64,000 nt of DNA, taken from NCBI GenBank assembly GCA_050084515.1, contig CM114273.1:8866001-8930000 (forward strand), written 5' to 3'. How positions within the stretch are numbered: the stretch's first letter is position 1; each line of letters starts with the position of its first letter. Positions 45,511 through 56,589 of the stretch are shown here, piece by piece. The translations under genes and the position numbers were made by a program. The DNA is from Blasia pusilla. Its lineage: Eukaryota > Marchantiophyta > Marchantiopsida > Blasiales. The notes beneath the pieces are model-generated. The model did not search any database. It was not told where the DNA came from and worked only from the letters and a program-made list of their open reading frames with translations.

Positions 45511-46000
45511 CTTAGTACTCATAAGATCTAGGTAACGATGTCAGTAATAGCAACGCTTTATCCTCATCTTCTTGCTTGACTTTGATATTGGATAGCTCAT
45601 AGATGACTCAATTGAAAGCATTCAGATGCTCCATAAGAGTTCCACTTCTTTCATACATAGAGTGTACAACTTTTGCTTTAAGTACAGTTGACTTGCCAAA
45701 GACTTTAATACGTATACGCTCTATAACTTTGCCTACAACTTGGGCGCAGAGTCTTCATTCATAACATTGTACAAAACCTCATCGATAACACTCAAAAAAT
45801 GTACTAATAGCTCTTAAATCGATGTCCTACCACTCTATAGTAGTCTTGTCCGTCAGTTTCTTCTCCAATACCTTGTGCAATCCTTATTGAACCAGCAAGT
45901 CTCTCACCTTCAATTGCCACAATCCAAAAATTCCCATCGAATTTCTCCACCTCAAACTTCACATTGGAGATCTTTTCTACAATCGCAAAATGTCCTAAGT
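45511..46000 (-). pseudogene. Ty1/copia gag, 5' part of the split element
   Basis: On the minus strand, downstream of the primer-binding site, the protein reads VKFEVEKFDG at the start of gag (about 45.95 kb), then a region with KVRDLLVQ and KLTDKTTIEW, and further STVLKAKVVHSMYERSGTLM with EHLNAFN and EDEDKALLLLTSLPRSYEY (45.6-45.52 kb), the UBN2/retrotran_gag signature of plant copia elements. It ends VTNLL where the LINE begins, and continues at 40.36 kb. Stops such as TAA after SYEY show decay. Confidence 0.82.
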
Positions 46001-46016
46001 TGTGCTATGATACCGA
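46001..46016 (-). other. Copia primer-binding site
   Basis: TCGGTATCATAGCAC on the minus strand resembles TGGTATCAGAGC, the site complementary to the 3' end of initiator tRNA-Met used by plant copia elements. It lies directly upstream of gag, so the 5' LTR should lie at higher coordinates (46.02 kb onward). Confidence 0.7.
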
Positions 46017-46142
46017 TTTTTGGAAGAAATTGGAGAATCACTCATATAAATCACACGAGATGTATGTGATTCACTTCCCGTGTGGAAGTTATATCCATGA
46101 TCAAACACTCTCACGTTGATTTGCTAAAATCTGCACACATAT

Positions 46143-46205
46143 ATAAATGGTAAATGGTAAATAGATCAAGCCCGTGGGACCCAAAGGGTCAAAAGGATAT
46201 TGTAC
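46143..46205 (-). mobile_element. LINE 3'-end fragment in the copia LTR region
   Basis: The minus strand reads TTTTGACCCTTTGGGTCCCA, CGGGCTTGATCTATTTACC, then ATTTACCATTTATATATG. This is the same 3' end as the large LINE (45.44-45.49 kb) in the opposite direction. It is a very short 5'-truncated copy. Confidence 0.8.
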
Positions 46206-46514
46206 ATCGTAAGTTCTCCAATACTTCCTCTCAAGACTAAAGCTCTGAGCGCGAAAATGACCAAGGAACCCTTATATGGCTTCAACTAAATAACTACAAA
46301 ACCACGTAGTATGTGTACCATACCACGGGGGAAAGCCCGTGCACCTCCACTTGGGGGAAGGGGGGGATGGGGGCTAAGTAGTGCGCTTCCCCTAAGACTC
46401 CTTCGCACCATAGACGGTAGTAGACTGCAAGCAAGCTCGCCTTTCAAGGATCTTCATGCTTTCACTCTTGTAACTGATACAATTCTAGATGTATAAGCAA
46501 CAATGAACAAGTCC

Positions 46515-46586
46515 TTATATAGAACGGACGTAAGTCCATGGATATGGACATATGTGCGGCACAGATTTTGTCCATATGCAACCTTG
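46515..46586 (-). mobile_element. Terminal repeat of the CAAGGTTGCA family (inverse orientation)
   Basis: The minus strand from 46,586 reads CAAGGTTGCATATGGACAAA followed by ATCTGTGCCGCACATATGTC, matching 38,035 on the plus strand. Confidence 0.5.
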
Positions 46587-46589
46587 CTA

Positions 46590-47480
46590 ACAATGGGGCC
46601 ATATGAGTACCCGACTTTTTTGCTCTTAGCATCCTAGAGTGTATGTCATAGTAGGTAGGGATCTAGTAAGGAAATATGGCTATCTAAAGGTAGAGGGACC
46701 TAACTACCAACTACAGGGACGATTGGAGATATTTTGGAACTCGATTATCTCAATGTTTAAATATCATGAGTTAGTATGGTATCTTGTGTGTTTGTGTGTA
46801 TATTCGGTGACAGTGACAATAATGTATGTTGTGTAGGAATGTGTATATGCACAAAAACTATCACGTCTTTTAGGATGGATCGACGAGTTGATGGTAAAGC
46901 ACCTTCAATCATCTTAGAAGACAACCTCATGAGAACAAAGATGACTTGTTGGGGCCTCAGGTAACTTAAGAGAGCAGGTTTCTCCTTCATTTTGACTCAT
47001 TTGGGGCTATATAGAGAAACTTATTATTTTGGGTAAGTTACCACTATGACTAGAGTTAACTTTCTAGTTTGAGAAGTGACCCTTGACCCCTACAATATGT
47101 CAAGAGCCAAGGAGGTGACTTGCAAGCATAGATTACCATAAAGAGAGCTTGGGATAGGGAAGGGGGTATATCCAAGGAGAGAGAGCTTTAGAGCTCATTC
47201 TCTCTTTATTGAACCTCTTCGCATGAGGTGTATCAAAGCTATGATCCTCCTTGTCTTATAAGTAACCCATGCCTCTTATTAGGAGAACGGGTTTGGTTTG
47301 ACATGGGAGAGAGGTGGATTTGTGTACACATTGTGAGAGATCTTGATTTAATTTGAGATATATTTTGGTACTCAATCATCTCGATCTTTAGATATCATGA
47401 GTTAATATGTTATCTTGTGTGTTTGTGTGTGTATTTAATGAAAAAAATATAGGTTGTGTAGCAATGTGTACACATACAAG
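46590..47480 (+). mobile_element. Gypsy 3' internal end followed by LTR sequence
   Basis: The first about 135 bp match the 3' untranslated end of gypsy copy B (GGGGCCATATGAG..., ...TGTATGTCATRGTAGGTRGG..., ...CTATCTRRAGKTAGAGGGAC) and end with a weak polypurine tract before 46,724. A block starting TGGAGATATTTTGG follows (46,724-46,857), then TCACGTCTTTTAGGATGG and about 490 bp of LTR-type sequence, then a second TGAGATATATTTTGG block (about 47,353-47,479). So the about 125-bp block occurs on both sides of the middle part. No internal coding region is attached. Confidence 0.65.
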
Positions 47481-47988
47481 ATTTTTTTTATTAATGAGAA
47501 TACAACTATTGATTGCATAGTTTCAGAGACACAAGTAATTTGCTCCTACCTATTTGATATTAAGATTTTCAATCTTGTTGCTTTTTGAAGGCTTTAAGGC
47601 ATGAGACTTACATACTATGCATTAACCTATTTGGATCTATTTTAAAATTCAAATTTGGATATTCTAGATTATGGATCCATGGTAGGAGTACATATCGCTC
47701 ATCAGATCAAAATCTGTTATGCCAAAATCATCAGACATTCCTCCATCAGATATGAAAACCAAAGGCTAAGATTGACCGAAAGGCACGGATCGATCACCCC
47801 GTATTGCAAACCCTCTAAATCCTATATAATCCTCATTCATTCTGTCAAAAAAATTCTTTTCCTTATTCCACAGTAGACCCAACTGGAGCCCAGTCTCCCA
47901 AACTCCTTTGACCCTCCCCATCTCTCTCCGCACGCATAATTCCATTTCAAAAGCACCGCATGAGTACTAATAGAAATGGTAGGCAGTC
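47481..47988. other. Unassigned spacer
   Basis: AT-rich DNA with two short overlapping frames (47,655-47,876 plus; 47,837-48,019 minus) and no recognisable domain. Confidence 0.35.
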
Positions 47989-48622
47989 TGTCGTACACAT
48001 ACGTATCGCTACACAACATACATCACCGTCACCAAACATACTTATACAAACACACACGATCCCATGCTAACTCATAGAATCCACACACCGAGACGAGAAG
48101 TACCAAAACATCTCCAATTAAATCGATCAAATCTCTCCATCATAACAACAAGGTCTCATACCAAGCTCTCCATTGTGTGCACTCTCTCTCATGTCAAACC
48201 AAACCCACTCTCCTAATAAAGGATTCGGTTACACACACAAGGAAAGGAGGACCATAGCTCTGACGCTTCATGCCAAGAGGTTCAACCAAGAGATAATGAG
48301 TTCTCAAGCTCTCTCTCTCTCTCTTAGAGGTTTATCCCTTTCTCTCTCCCAAGCTCTCTCCTTGGTAATCTATGCTTGCAGGTCACCTCCTTGGCTCTTC
48401 ATCTGCTGTAGCGGATCAAGGGCCCATTTCCAAAGTGAAAAGTCAACTATACTCAAAATACAAACTTATCTGAAATAGTAAATGAGCCAAAATGCAGGGG
48501 AAACCTGATCTCTCATGTTACGTGTGGCCTCAGAAGATCATCCTCGACCTCCTAAGGCTGTCCTCTAGTATCTTCGAAGGCGCTCGACTAGATCTCGCTG
48601 ATTTATCCTAAAAGATGTGACA
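47989..48622 (-). mobile_element. LTR-type repeat, solo-LTR-like copy
   Basis: On the minus strand it begins TGTCACATCTTTTAGGATAA and ends GTATGTGTACGACA, with the same termini and internal order as the copy at 8,670-9,314. Its interior includes the CTCAAGAGCCAAGGAGGTGA block and a short CT-rich tract. No matching target duplication was found at the flanks. Confidence 0.65.
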
Positions 48623-49009
48623 AGCCATAAATTGTAAGCTTATGTCATTGATTCATTACAGCCTCTACACCTAGGTACCATATTTTGTCCTTTTCATATT
48701 TCTGTTCCTCGTGGATTCCAATCAACATTTCTTCCCACGCGGAATTTTGTCCTGAAGACAATATGGTAAAACTTTCTAACTATCTTATAAATATGACATC
48801 GACTTAAAAACTTGTCATTTCTCTTGATTTTCCCTAAATAGATTCTATTGGAGTAGGGAATTTCACTAAAGTAACTTAACTTAGTCTACTTATTCTTCAT
48901 GGTTATGAATTTTAGAATTTCGTTAATTCCATATGAGTTTACTAAACACGTTACAAATGTCTTCAACAATGAATCCTACGATCTTTATGGACATCAACCA
49001 CATAGGACA

Positions 49010-50650
49010 TCAATTGGATGTGACTCTTCCAATTGGATTAAGCTCTAATTCGACCAAAATCAAAGAGAAGAACCAATTCCATCCAAACCACCCAACCACG
49101 TGAGATGGTTGTAGCATTGCAAAGGACTTCTGAAACAACTCATGCGTGTGAATGGAATTTTAAGATTTGATTTATCTGATTTTTTTATTTGATTTCTTAT
49201 AAAAATAGCTAACCAATGATTAACTTAATCACCCGGAGACTTATCAAATTGTTTTTCTAGGAGACCACTGGTCGGTGTAACACATATCACCACATCTGAG
49301 GAAGTGCTATTTCAATCATATACAACATAGGTTTAATTGGATCTAAAGATCCGATTAAAACTCATTCGGAACTATAGATCTGAATGGCCTCAAGCCCACA
49401 CGCCTAACCTTCTCACTTGTAACCTTGGTCTAGGCTACTTGGGGTGGATGTCCCCTTACCACTATTAGAACGCTAGTTCTAAATGGAAAACTACCCTATT
49501 GTGTGTCCCACTTCAGGAGAGAGCGGCAACCTTTCCGATTGGATCTTAAGCTCCAATATGACCACAGTCTTGATTTGCACTGACAATTTTGTCTAGCCCA
49601 ATCATGTCTGCCCTTGGATGTTGTTGTGCACAGGCTTTCTTGTAAGAGGCCCTTACGTAAATTGGATATTAAGACCCTATTTATCCGTTATTGGGTTCAT
49701 TTCCCGTAGACCACCCGTTGGTGTTACACCTCTTACAGGGGTGTTATTTCCATTTCAAGGAGATGCGCCATACATTGGACTAGATCTTAAGATCCAATTG
49801 AAACTCATTCAAAACTCCAGACCCAAATGGCCTCAGACCCACATGCCTAGCCTCCTAGCTTCTTACCCCGGTCCAAGCTACCTAGGTGGATGTCACCTTG
49901 CGGATGTCGGAACTCTTATTCTAAATGCACAACTGCCCTAATGTTTGTCTTGCTTCTAGTGAGGGCACCAACCTTCCGATTGGATCTAAAGATCCAATTC
50001 GAGCACAATGTTAATTGAAGTGAAAATTCCATCTAGCTCTCGTGAGAAGGCTGTTGTAATGCATAGGATTTCTTGTAAGATGCCCTTGCTTCAATTGGAT
50101 CTTAAGATCCTATTCATATGTTATCATATTCATTTCCTGGAGACCAATGGTTGGTGTAACACCTCTCACCAAATCTCTATGGGTGCTCTTTCCATTTCAA
50201 AGAGATGCGCCACAAGTTAAATTGGATCTTGACATCCAATTGAAATTCTTTCAGAACTATAGATCATAATGGTCTCAAGCCCATACGCCTAGCCTCCTAA
50301 CTAGTTACCTTGGTCGAGGCTACATTGGGTGGATATCCCCTTGCCGCTATCGGACCTCTAGTTCTCAATCCATAACTGCCCTAATGTGTGTCCCGCTTCA
50401 AGAGAGGGCGCTAACCTTCTGATTGGATCTTAAACTCCAATATGACCAAAATCATGATTGTAGTGACCATTCCGTCTAGCCCATTGACTCTTGCCCCTCG
50501 GTTGTTGTCGTGCACAAACTTCCTTGCAAGATCCCCTACTTCAATCGGATCTAAAGATCCTATTCATCCGTTATTGGATTCATTTCTCGGAGATCACGCT
50601 ATGGTCTAACACCTCTCACCAAATCTCGAGGAGTGCTATTTCCATTTTGT
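49010..50650. repeat. Satellite-like tandem array, about 445-bp unit
   Basis: The landmark GAGACCACTGGTYGGTGTAAC or a variant recurs at about 49,261, 49,707, 50,140 and 50,599, giving periods of about 446, 433 and 459 bp. A diverged partial unit precedes from about 49,010. Each unit also contains a GCCTCAAGCCCAYACGCCTA block, a GGTGGATGTCCCCTTGCCG block and about three palindromes centred on GATCTTAAGATC. The frames at 49,618-49,941 and 50,008-50,220 are repeat sequence. Confidence 0.85.
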
Positions 50651-51080
50651 GATACCCACTCTTTTGAAAAAAATTTAGTTAGGATGTTATTTGTATAGAA
50701 ATAGGTAATCTTCTTTGTGAAGGAAGATTGAAAACTGAAGATTTTGTAGAAGAAGTTGGACGGGGTTAGGCAGGTTACGTGGTTAAGCAATCACTACATA
50801 GTAGAGTTATAGGGTATGTGGTAGGTGACAAGGTGAGGTCATTAAGGAGTAGGGTTTGAATGAGTAGATGGGTTTGACAAGTTATAATTTTTCCAGCGAA
50901 GGTGTTTTATGATTGTCATCATTTGGTGCCTTAGTTGGGGTTGTGAGTTGCGACAAGATTTGCTAGTATTTTGTAGATTGGGGGCAAGATGGGTTATCCA
51001 CATCGAGAGTTTGCAATGGAATGCTAGAGATAGAGACACATGCGCCGATGTTGATGGATAGGCCGCATTTGTTAATGGGA
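50651..51080. other. Unassigned DNA
   Basis: A minus-strand frame (50,842-51,102, 86 codons) extends into the inverted repeat at 51.1 kb. No domain is recognised. Confidence 0.3.
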
Positions 51081-51084
51081 GGTG

Positions 51085-51547
51085 GCCCAACACATCCTCC
51101 ACGCATTGATCTCTATCGGATGGGAGTCAAAGAAGCTCCTCACTCGAAACCCCTTAGTATCTCACTCCACTCTGTGTCACACCATCACTATTTGGAGGTG
51201 AGGAGCTTCTTTGACTCCCATCCGTGGCTGGATTTTCATCATCAAACAGCAGTTTTGATGACGGGATCACTGATGGAGATAATATCACGTGGAGAGAGAT
51301 GGACGACATGGGCCATCAAGGCATGAATCTCGATTATGGTAGGTACCATCGACTTAGATGACTTCACTCGTAAGTATTTTTGACACATGGTGCGACTTCC
51401 AAGATATACAGGCCTCTAGGCGGTTCAACCCTTTCATGGCATGGAAGGATGTTCCAGCATTTAGAGGGTCCTCCGATGGATGACTACATGGATCTATGAT
51501 GTTTATATCCGATAGAGATCAATACGTGGAGGATGTGTTGGGCTCTA
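51085..51547. repeat. Nested inverted repeats
   Basis: 51,117-51,143 and 51,198-51,224 are perfect 27-bp inverted copies. 51,085-51,120 and 51,509-51,547 are further inverted copies of about 37 bp with few mismatches. The left arm is continuous, while the right arm is split by 282 bp bounded by ATCCG on both sides (51,220-51,224 and 51,507-51,511). Confidence 0.85.
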
Positions 51548-51724
51548 CACTATATGTCCACTAGTGTCCGTGAGGCATATGATAGGATAGTGAGAGGGGA
51601 GAGGCCTAAACCATCAACTCGGGGACTACATGCAGAGGATGGTAGTGAGGGTGGTGAGATGGCAAAGACCTATAATGCTAAAACACCACACAGTTTTAGT
51701 CCTCCATTTTTGTTCTTCCGATAA
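51225..51724 (+). pseudogene. Gypsy gag fragment
   Basis: Plus-strand frames include MVGTIDLDDFTRKYF (51.34 kb) and RFNPFMAWKD, with FQHLEGPPMDDYMD in a neighbouring frame (51.42-51.48 kb). These correspond to the gag of gypsy copy A (MVGTIELDDFMEEFD, RFDPFMAWKG, FQHLEGSPMDDY). This is therefore a third copy of the same gag family, broken by stops and shifts, with no protease or polymerase following it. The 63-codon frame at 51,533-51,724 (REAYDRIVRGERPKPSTRG) may be its continuation. It sits within the nested inverted repeat and may have been rearranged with it. Confidence 0.55.
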
Positions 51725-52001
51725 TTGGGGAGGAGCTATCCGGGCATGCAAACTGACAAGCTAAAGAGTCTACATAAGTTTCAATTTGATGGAGATCGGA
51801 TGAGAGGCTAGTATAAAATATTAACCCCCCTCTGGATTACTAAAAAAAATGACTAGATATTACTCAAACCGAGGCTATGAGACTATGTACTTAACCAGAC
51901 TATAGTAATAAAAATTACTCCTAGATGTATAAGTTGCAATTGAAATCGAGGGTAGTCATATCTGAGTCTCATTTTTGTTACTCAATATAGTCACTAAATA
52001 G

Positions 52002-52080
52002 GACTTCACCTAGTCATTGTTTATGACTAGGTGAAGTCATAAGAATGACTAGACGAGTCATTCTGTATGACTTGTCTAGT
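52002..52080. repeat. Pair of adjacent hairpins rich in GACTAGTC words
   Basis: GACTTCACCTAGTCAT and its exact reverse complement flank a short loop (52,002-52,037). It is followed by GAATGACT-AGACG-AGTCATTC and a further ATGACTTGTCTAGTCAT. TGACT/AGTCA words continue to about 52,190. Confidence 0.85.
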
Positions 52081-52189
52081 CATAAAGAGTGACTTGGAAT
52101 GACTATTCTGACTAATAAATAATGACTCCATGTGTCACAAAAGAATGATTGTGAGTGATTAAAATGACTTGTCCATGTCATTCTACAAT

Positions 52190-54990
52190 CCTATCATATA
52201 ACTGACAGTATACAAACATTTTTGCAATTAACATGAACAATTACAATCAGTCATTCATGTATGAAAGGGTTGCTTTATTGCTGAAAGAATCATGTAAATT
52301 TTATACTAGCATTTAGAGTCCATTTTGTATCCATGACAACCATGCATATAAATGACTTCTTCCTTCCCTTTGGTGGATTTGATGGTTTCCTTCTACTTAC
52401 CCTCTTATCACTACTTCTCTTACATCCAACAAAGGAGAAGCCATTCTGCCATAACTACAGTCCTAATGCTACCAACATCATGTGAAATCATATAGGCATA
52501 TTAATGTTGTACCAACCCACACTTGTTGTAGCATCTGATCAATTTTCACCGTTAGAAATGCTTGTCGATTGAAATCCAGAGGTAGCAAATGCTTCTTACA
52601 TCCAAGTGAGTAAAAAATCACCCTCTAAAGACTCAAAATTGAGACATGACTTTACAAGTACATCTAAAATGCCACACTCAAAATTGATACACGAAGATCA
52701 CGTCCTTTACTTCTGAGTATAAAACCCCCTTTGACCATCTACACTACTACTAAACTCCCCTCTCATTGTCTCAAAATAAAGACTTGAATTTATAGCTCCT
52801 CCAGATTGTTTCATGGAAATGGCCATACTCAAAACTGTAACTCAGAAGACTTGGTTCCTCTACTAGTGAACACAAAAACCCTTTATGAATGACTAAAAAG
52901 CCCCCCTATGAATGGATTGAAATTAAGACTGGAATTTACAAGTACATTTAAATGACCACACTCAAAAAAACCAAACACAAAGGGAAGGTGCCCCTAATTT
53001 TGAGAAGGTATAAGAAGATGAGATGGTCATAACACTTCACTATCAAGGCCATCTCCAACATAAATCTTCGATGGATTGTCAGCCATATTTGGAAATGGAA
53101 AAACATATTTTTTCTTGAAGACCTATATCAAATAGACAACATAATGCCCATCTGGAATCTCATGTCCATAGAAGGTAGAACAACCATCATGCAAGATGCC
53201 ATAACCTACAACCACTGAGGAGTTCTCACGTGACATCAATTGGTGCAATAGAAGTATAACATATGTAAGCCTTGGCTTGGTAGCCTCTCAGGTCCTCTTC
53301 CTAAGTGTTACTTTTCTCACTACCGTTGGCTTTTGCAAAAGATCAACATTATCAAGCTCCATTGGTCCACCATACCCCATCATCCGTGCACTATCCTCAT
53401 TCTCCTCCAAAAATTTAAGAGCCTCCAAATTGCATCTCCGCAATGTCCTACTCTAGCATTTGCCTAGAATGGTCAAGGCCTCATCTGTGCTCTCTACATT
53501 CTATAAAAATATTAACCACCCTTTGAAATAGATCATGATTCTTCATCACCTTCAAAGTACAGTGCATAACATCACTCTCCACTCACATATCTGAAAAAAA
53601 TTGTTCACTTGCAATAACAGTGGCATTATCCTCTTTTGTGCATGCCTTTCTCTTTGGACGAGTTGGTGCAATTCCAATAACCATATCTAGTCCTCTTACT
53701 CTATGAATACCCTTGGCAACTTGTGGAAGAACTAGAGGAGAGGGCATAATAGTGACTAGGTTTGGAGAGGGTACACTCTCACTTGAAGGTGGTCCAGTGA
53801 TTGGGCGAGGAAAGGATACACTCAATGGCATAGAGTCAGGTGCTCACTAGGAGTAGGGTTGTCTATTTCACTAATTCCATGAGGCAAGGATACAACTTTT
53901 GGATTTGAAGATCTCTCCCTTAGAATCCCTTATATCCTCATAGTCCCTTCTCAAGCTCCTAGAAATGAATTCCATCAATTTTGTGAAGTTCTCTTCTTCA
54001 TTGGAAATAGAAATCTGTATGCTTGCTTCTACCATGTCCAAGCAGTTGGAGAATGCATCTATGTGATCAATTATGTAAGTCACAAACTCAGGAAACAACT
54101 CCTGTATGGACTTTAATCATGCAAAGATCTCTATTAGCTTAGATGATCCTATAGCTTGAAACACAAGACCATGATCTCATTCGATATCAAAAGGCATGTA
54201 CTAGAAATACACAAGAGTCATTTCAAATCTATAGCAACGAGGTACAAATACCTACTTGAACACTGTAGTTGTATAATGACTTCTTTGGTTCTTTGCCTCC
54301 TCATGTACCTGCGCCTTAGTAGGGGTTTGTCCCTTCTCTTTTCTCTACAAGACATGTTACACCAACCATATTCAGTCTATGAAACACCAACCCAAGCCAA
54401 AAGTATATGATGGATCAAGAAATTATAGATGGCTCCTTGAATACTATTCATAACAGCCGCTTTGCAATTGGTGCATTCCCTTTTCTTCGTGTAGGGTTTG
54501 GATTGGCGATTTCTGCCCGTGCCTTTGACATCTGCTCACTTGTTGTCTTCACACTCTCTTTGGCTTTTGATGTTGTTTTCTTGTCTTCAAGTCACCTCTG
54601 CTCATGTGCCATGATGACCATATACTATGATGAATGTTGAGGAAATAAGCAATATCACTTTAACGGTCTTTTATCGCCCAAGGTCAAGAGTGTACACGCA
54701 CCATGGAAATTCATTGGACTATTCATGGAGATTCCCTATCCTTGATTCCCCTATATTCTCATAATACTTTGAACAATTCAACCATCTGAAGACATGCATA
54801 TAAATACAAACCCCTCCCTCTAGATATTACATACAATAAACAAAGAATGACAACCTATTGCTTTCAAAAAAATTTGATGAAGACAATAAGGCGCAAAGAA
54901 GGTAAAGACATTGTCCAAATGTATTCTATTCTAAAAGAAGCAAAGACTTCATTTGGACAATGGTCATTTCTTCTTGTGCAAGATTAAACC
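52190..54990. other. Unassigned DNA with minus-strand protein-like fragments
   Basis: Two minus-strand frames look protein-like. 53,871-54,098 is acidic and helical (FVTYIIDHIDAFSNCLDMVE). 53,583-53,831 contains a basic, possible nuclear-localisation stretch (RPKRKACTKE). Fragments at about 53.2-53.1 kb read IPDGHYVVYL. They could be exons of one decayed gene or of an unrecognised DNA transposon. I cannot name a family. Confidence 0.3.
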
Positions 54991-55002
54991 ATGGCCCCAC
55001 AA

Positions 55003-55142
55003 AATAAGCCCGACTTCATCAATGAATAAAAATAAGCCTTACTCCATCAGTGAATAAAAATAAGCATGATTCCATCAATGAATAAAAATAAGTCTGATTC
55101 CATCAATGAATAAAAATAAGCCTGACTCCATCAATGAATAAA
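55003..55142. repeat. 28-bp tandem repeat, five copies
   Basis: AATAAGCCTGATTCCATCAA followed by TGAATAAA is repeated five times with exact 28-bp spacing and a few substitutions. Confidence 0.92.
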
Positions 55143-55922
55143 CTAATATTTCCTCTCATTTTCTTTTTTGTTTATATTTACAAATGTTCTCCGCAAAGCC
55201 GTATAGAGGGCCAAAAGTTAGGCTACAGATTGGACCCGTTGCCATACATCAACATCACGACATATGCTTAGGAAAAATATGCAAAATATTCTTGAAATGG
55301 TTCTACAACTTAGTATGCAAATGCATACTAAGTTCTTCGGGGTGACACATTCCCAAGTATTATAGTACTCAACTCAAGAATAGCCTCCACCGTCTTAATA
55401 TTACGCGCATATTCAACTAAGGCTCGTGCCTTCCTAACTGTTGGATGATCCTCCTAAGTGAGAATTCCCCTAGCATCATGAAAAATGTGAAGGGTGATTT
55501 TTTGGGTGACCCCAAGCATTAGCTACGCTAATAGGGCTCCTCTATCCTCCCACCACATAACAAAGTCTATAAATTTCCTATAGACGGATCGATCTTATAG
55601 GCAGAATAGCCAATTCCAAGTCTGTCTTTGTTGCCTATTTGGGATCTAATAACGCAGAGTAAGCATGAAAGTAACAAATATTCGCCCTTGTAGATTTTGA
55701 GAGGGCAAGGACACGGCCAAGAGACGAGCAATCATCCATCAAAACATATCAAAGTCAAGATATTTTCCGCTAAGTGGTTTTGAACTCCAAAGTGGGTGAA
55801 GAAGTCAAAACAACAAGGCCATTTAATATCCTACTTAGACAACCCATGTTGCCATGAATGGGAAACAAACTATATGAGGGTCGAGGCATAAATGCAATTG
55901 ACCTCAAGAGAGATTATATATG

Positions 55923-55925
<3 letters not shown>
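55143..55925. other. Unassigned DNA
   Basis: No recognised coding sequence or repeat. Confidence 0.35.

Positions 55926-55972
<47 letters not shown>
55926..55972. repeat. (CT)n microsatellite
   Basis: An uninterrupted run of about 23 CT dinucleotides. Confidence 0.95.
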
Positions 55973-56589
55973 AGTGAATCTCTCAACACGAATCAAGCTT
56001 GCAAGCAAGAACAAGACGGGGGAGGAGGGAAACACTTGATTTTAGGCAAATGGCTGTAAATTTTAAAAGAAAAAGGGAGCGGGAAAGGGGAGAAATGCGA
56101 TCGTGGGGTCCGGAGGAGGGGGGAAACGCAGATGTAGAGGAGGGCTTCAATCCAATAGAGTGCTCGACCCTTGACGCCTCACTCCTAGGGTTTCAAAACC
56201 TTCTAGGGGTTTAGGGTTTAATTACTTTTTCCTAATTCTAAATTTCATTTTTTCTACTTTTAATATGTTTTAGTCATTTTTTCATAACATACTACCAACA
56301 ATAGATTAGAACTTCCATGACATACTTTGGAGGATAGAGAGAAAAAAATAGTATCATCGTTTTGGTCATTATATGGTTGGTTTTAAAGAATTGATATACA
56401 AGTTAAAGTGGCATCCTATATGTCTTCATGTTAATAAATAAGTATCTAATTGTGACTTCACTACTGTGTGAGTAATTCTTGCCTCACTATATATGCCAAT
56501 TTTGGAGTAACGAAGAGTAGTTAAAATGACTCTAAGTAATACAAGTCACAACCCTTAGGGTTTAAAACCACCCCTTTAATTTCCACCAG

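Noticed and set aside
49010-50650. Possible CRISPR-like array of repeats
   Set aside because: The repeat unit is about 445 bp with conserved interior and no short repeat plus unique spacer pattern; the setting is eukaryotic.
55999-56214. 71-codon ORF before gypsy copy B
   Set aside because: It follows a (CT)n tract, has low complexity and no similarity to gag in copy A.
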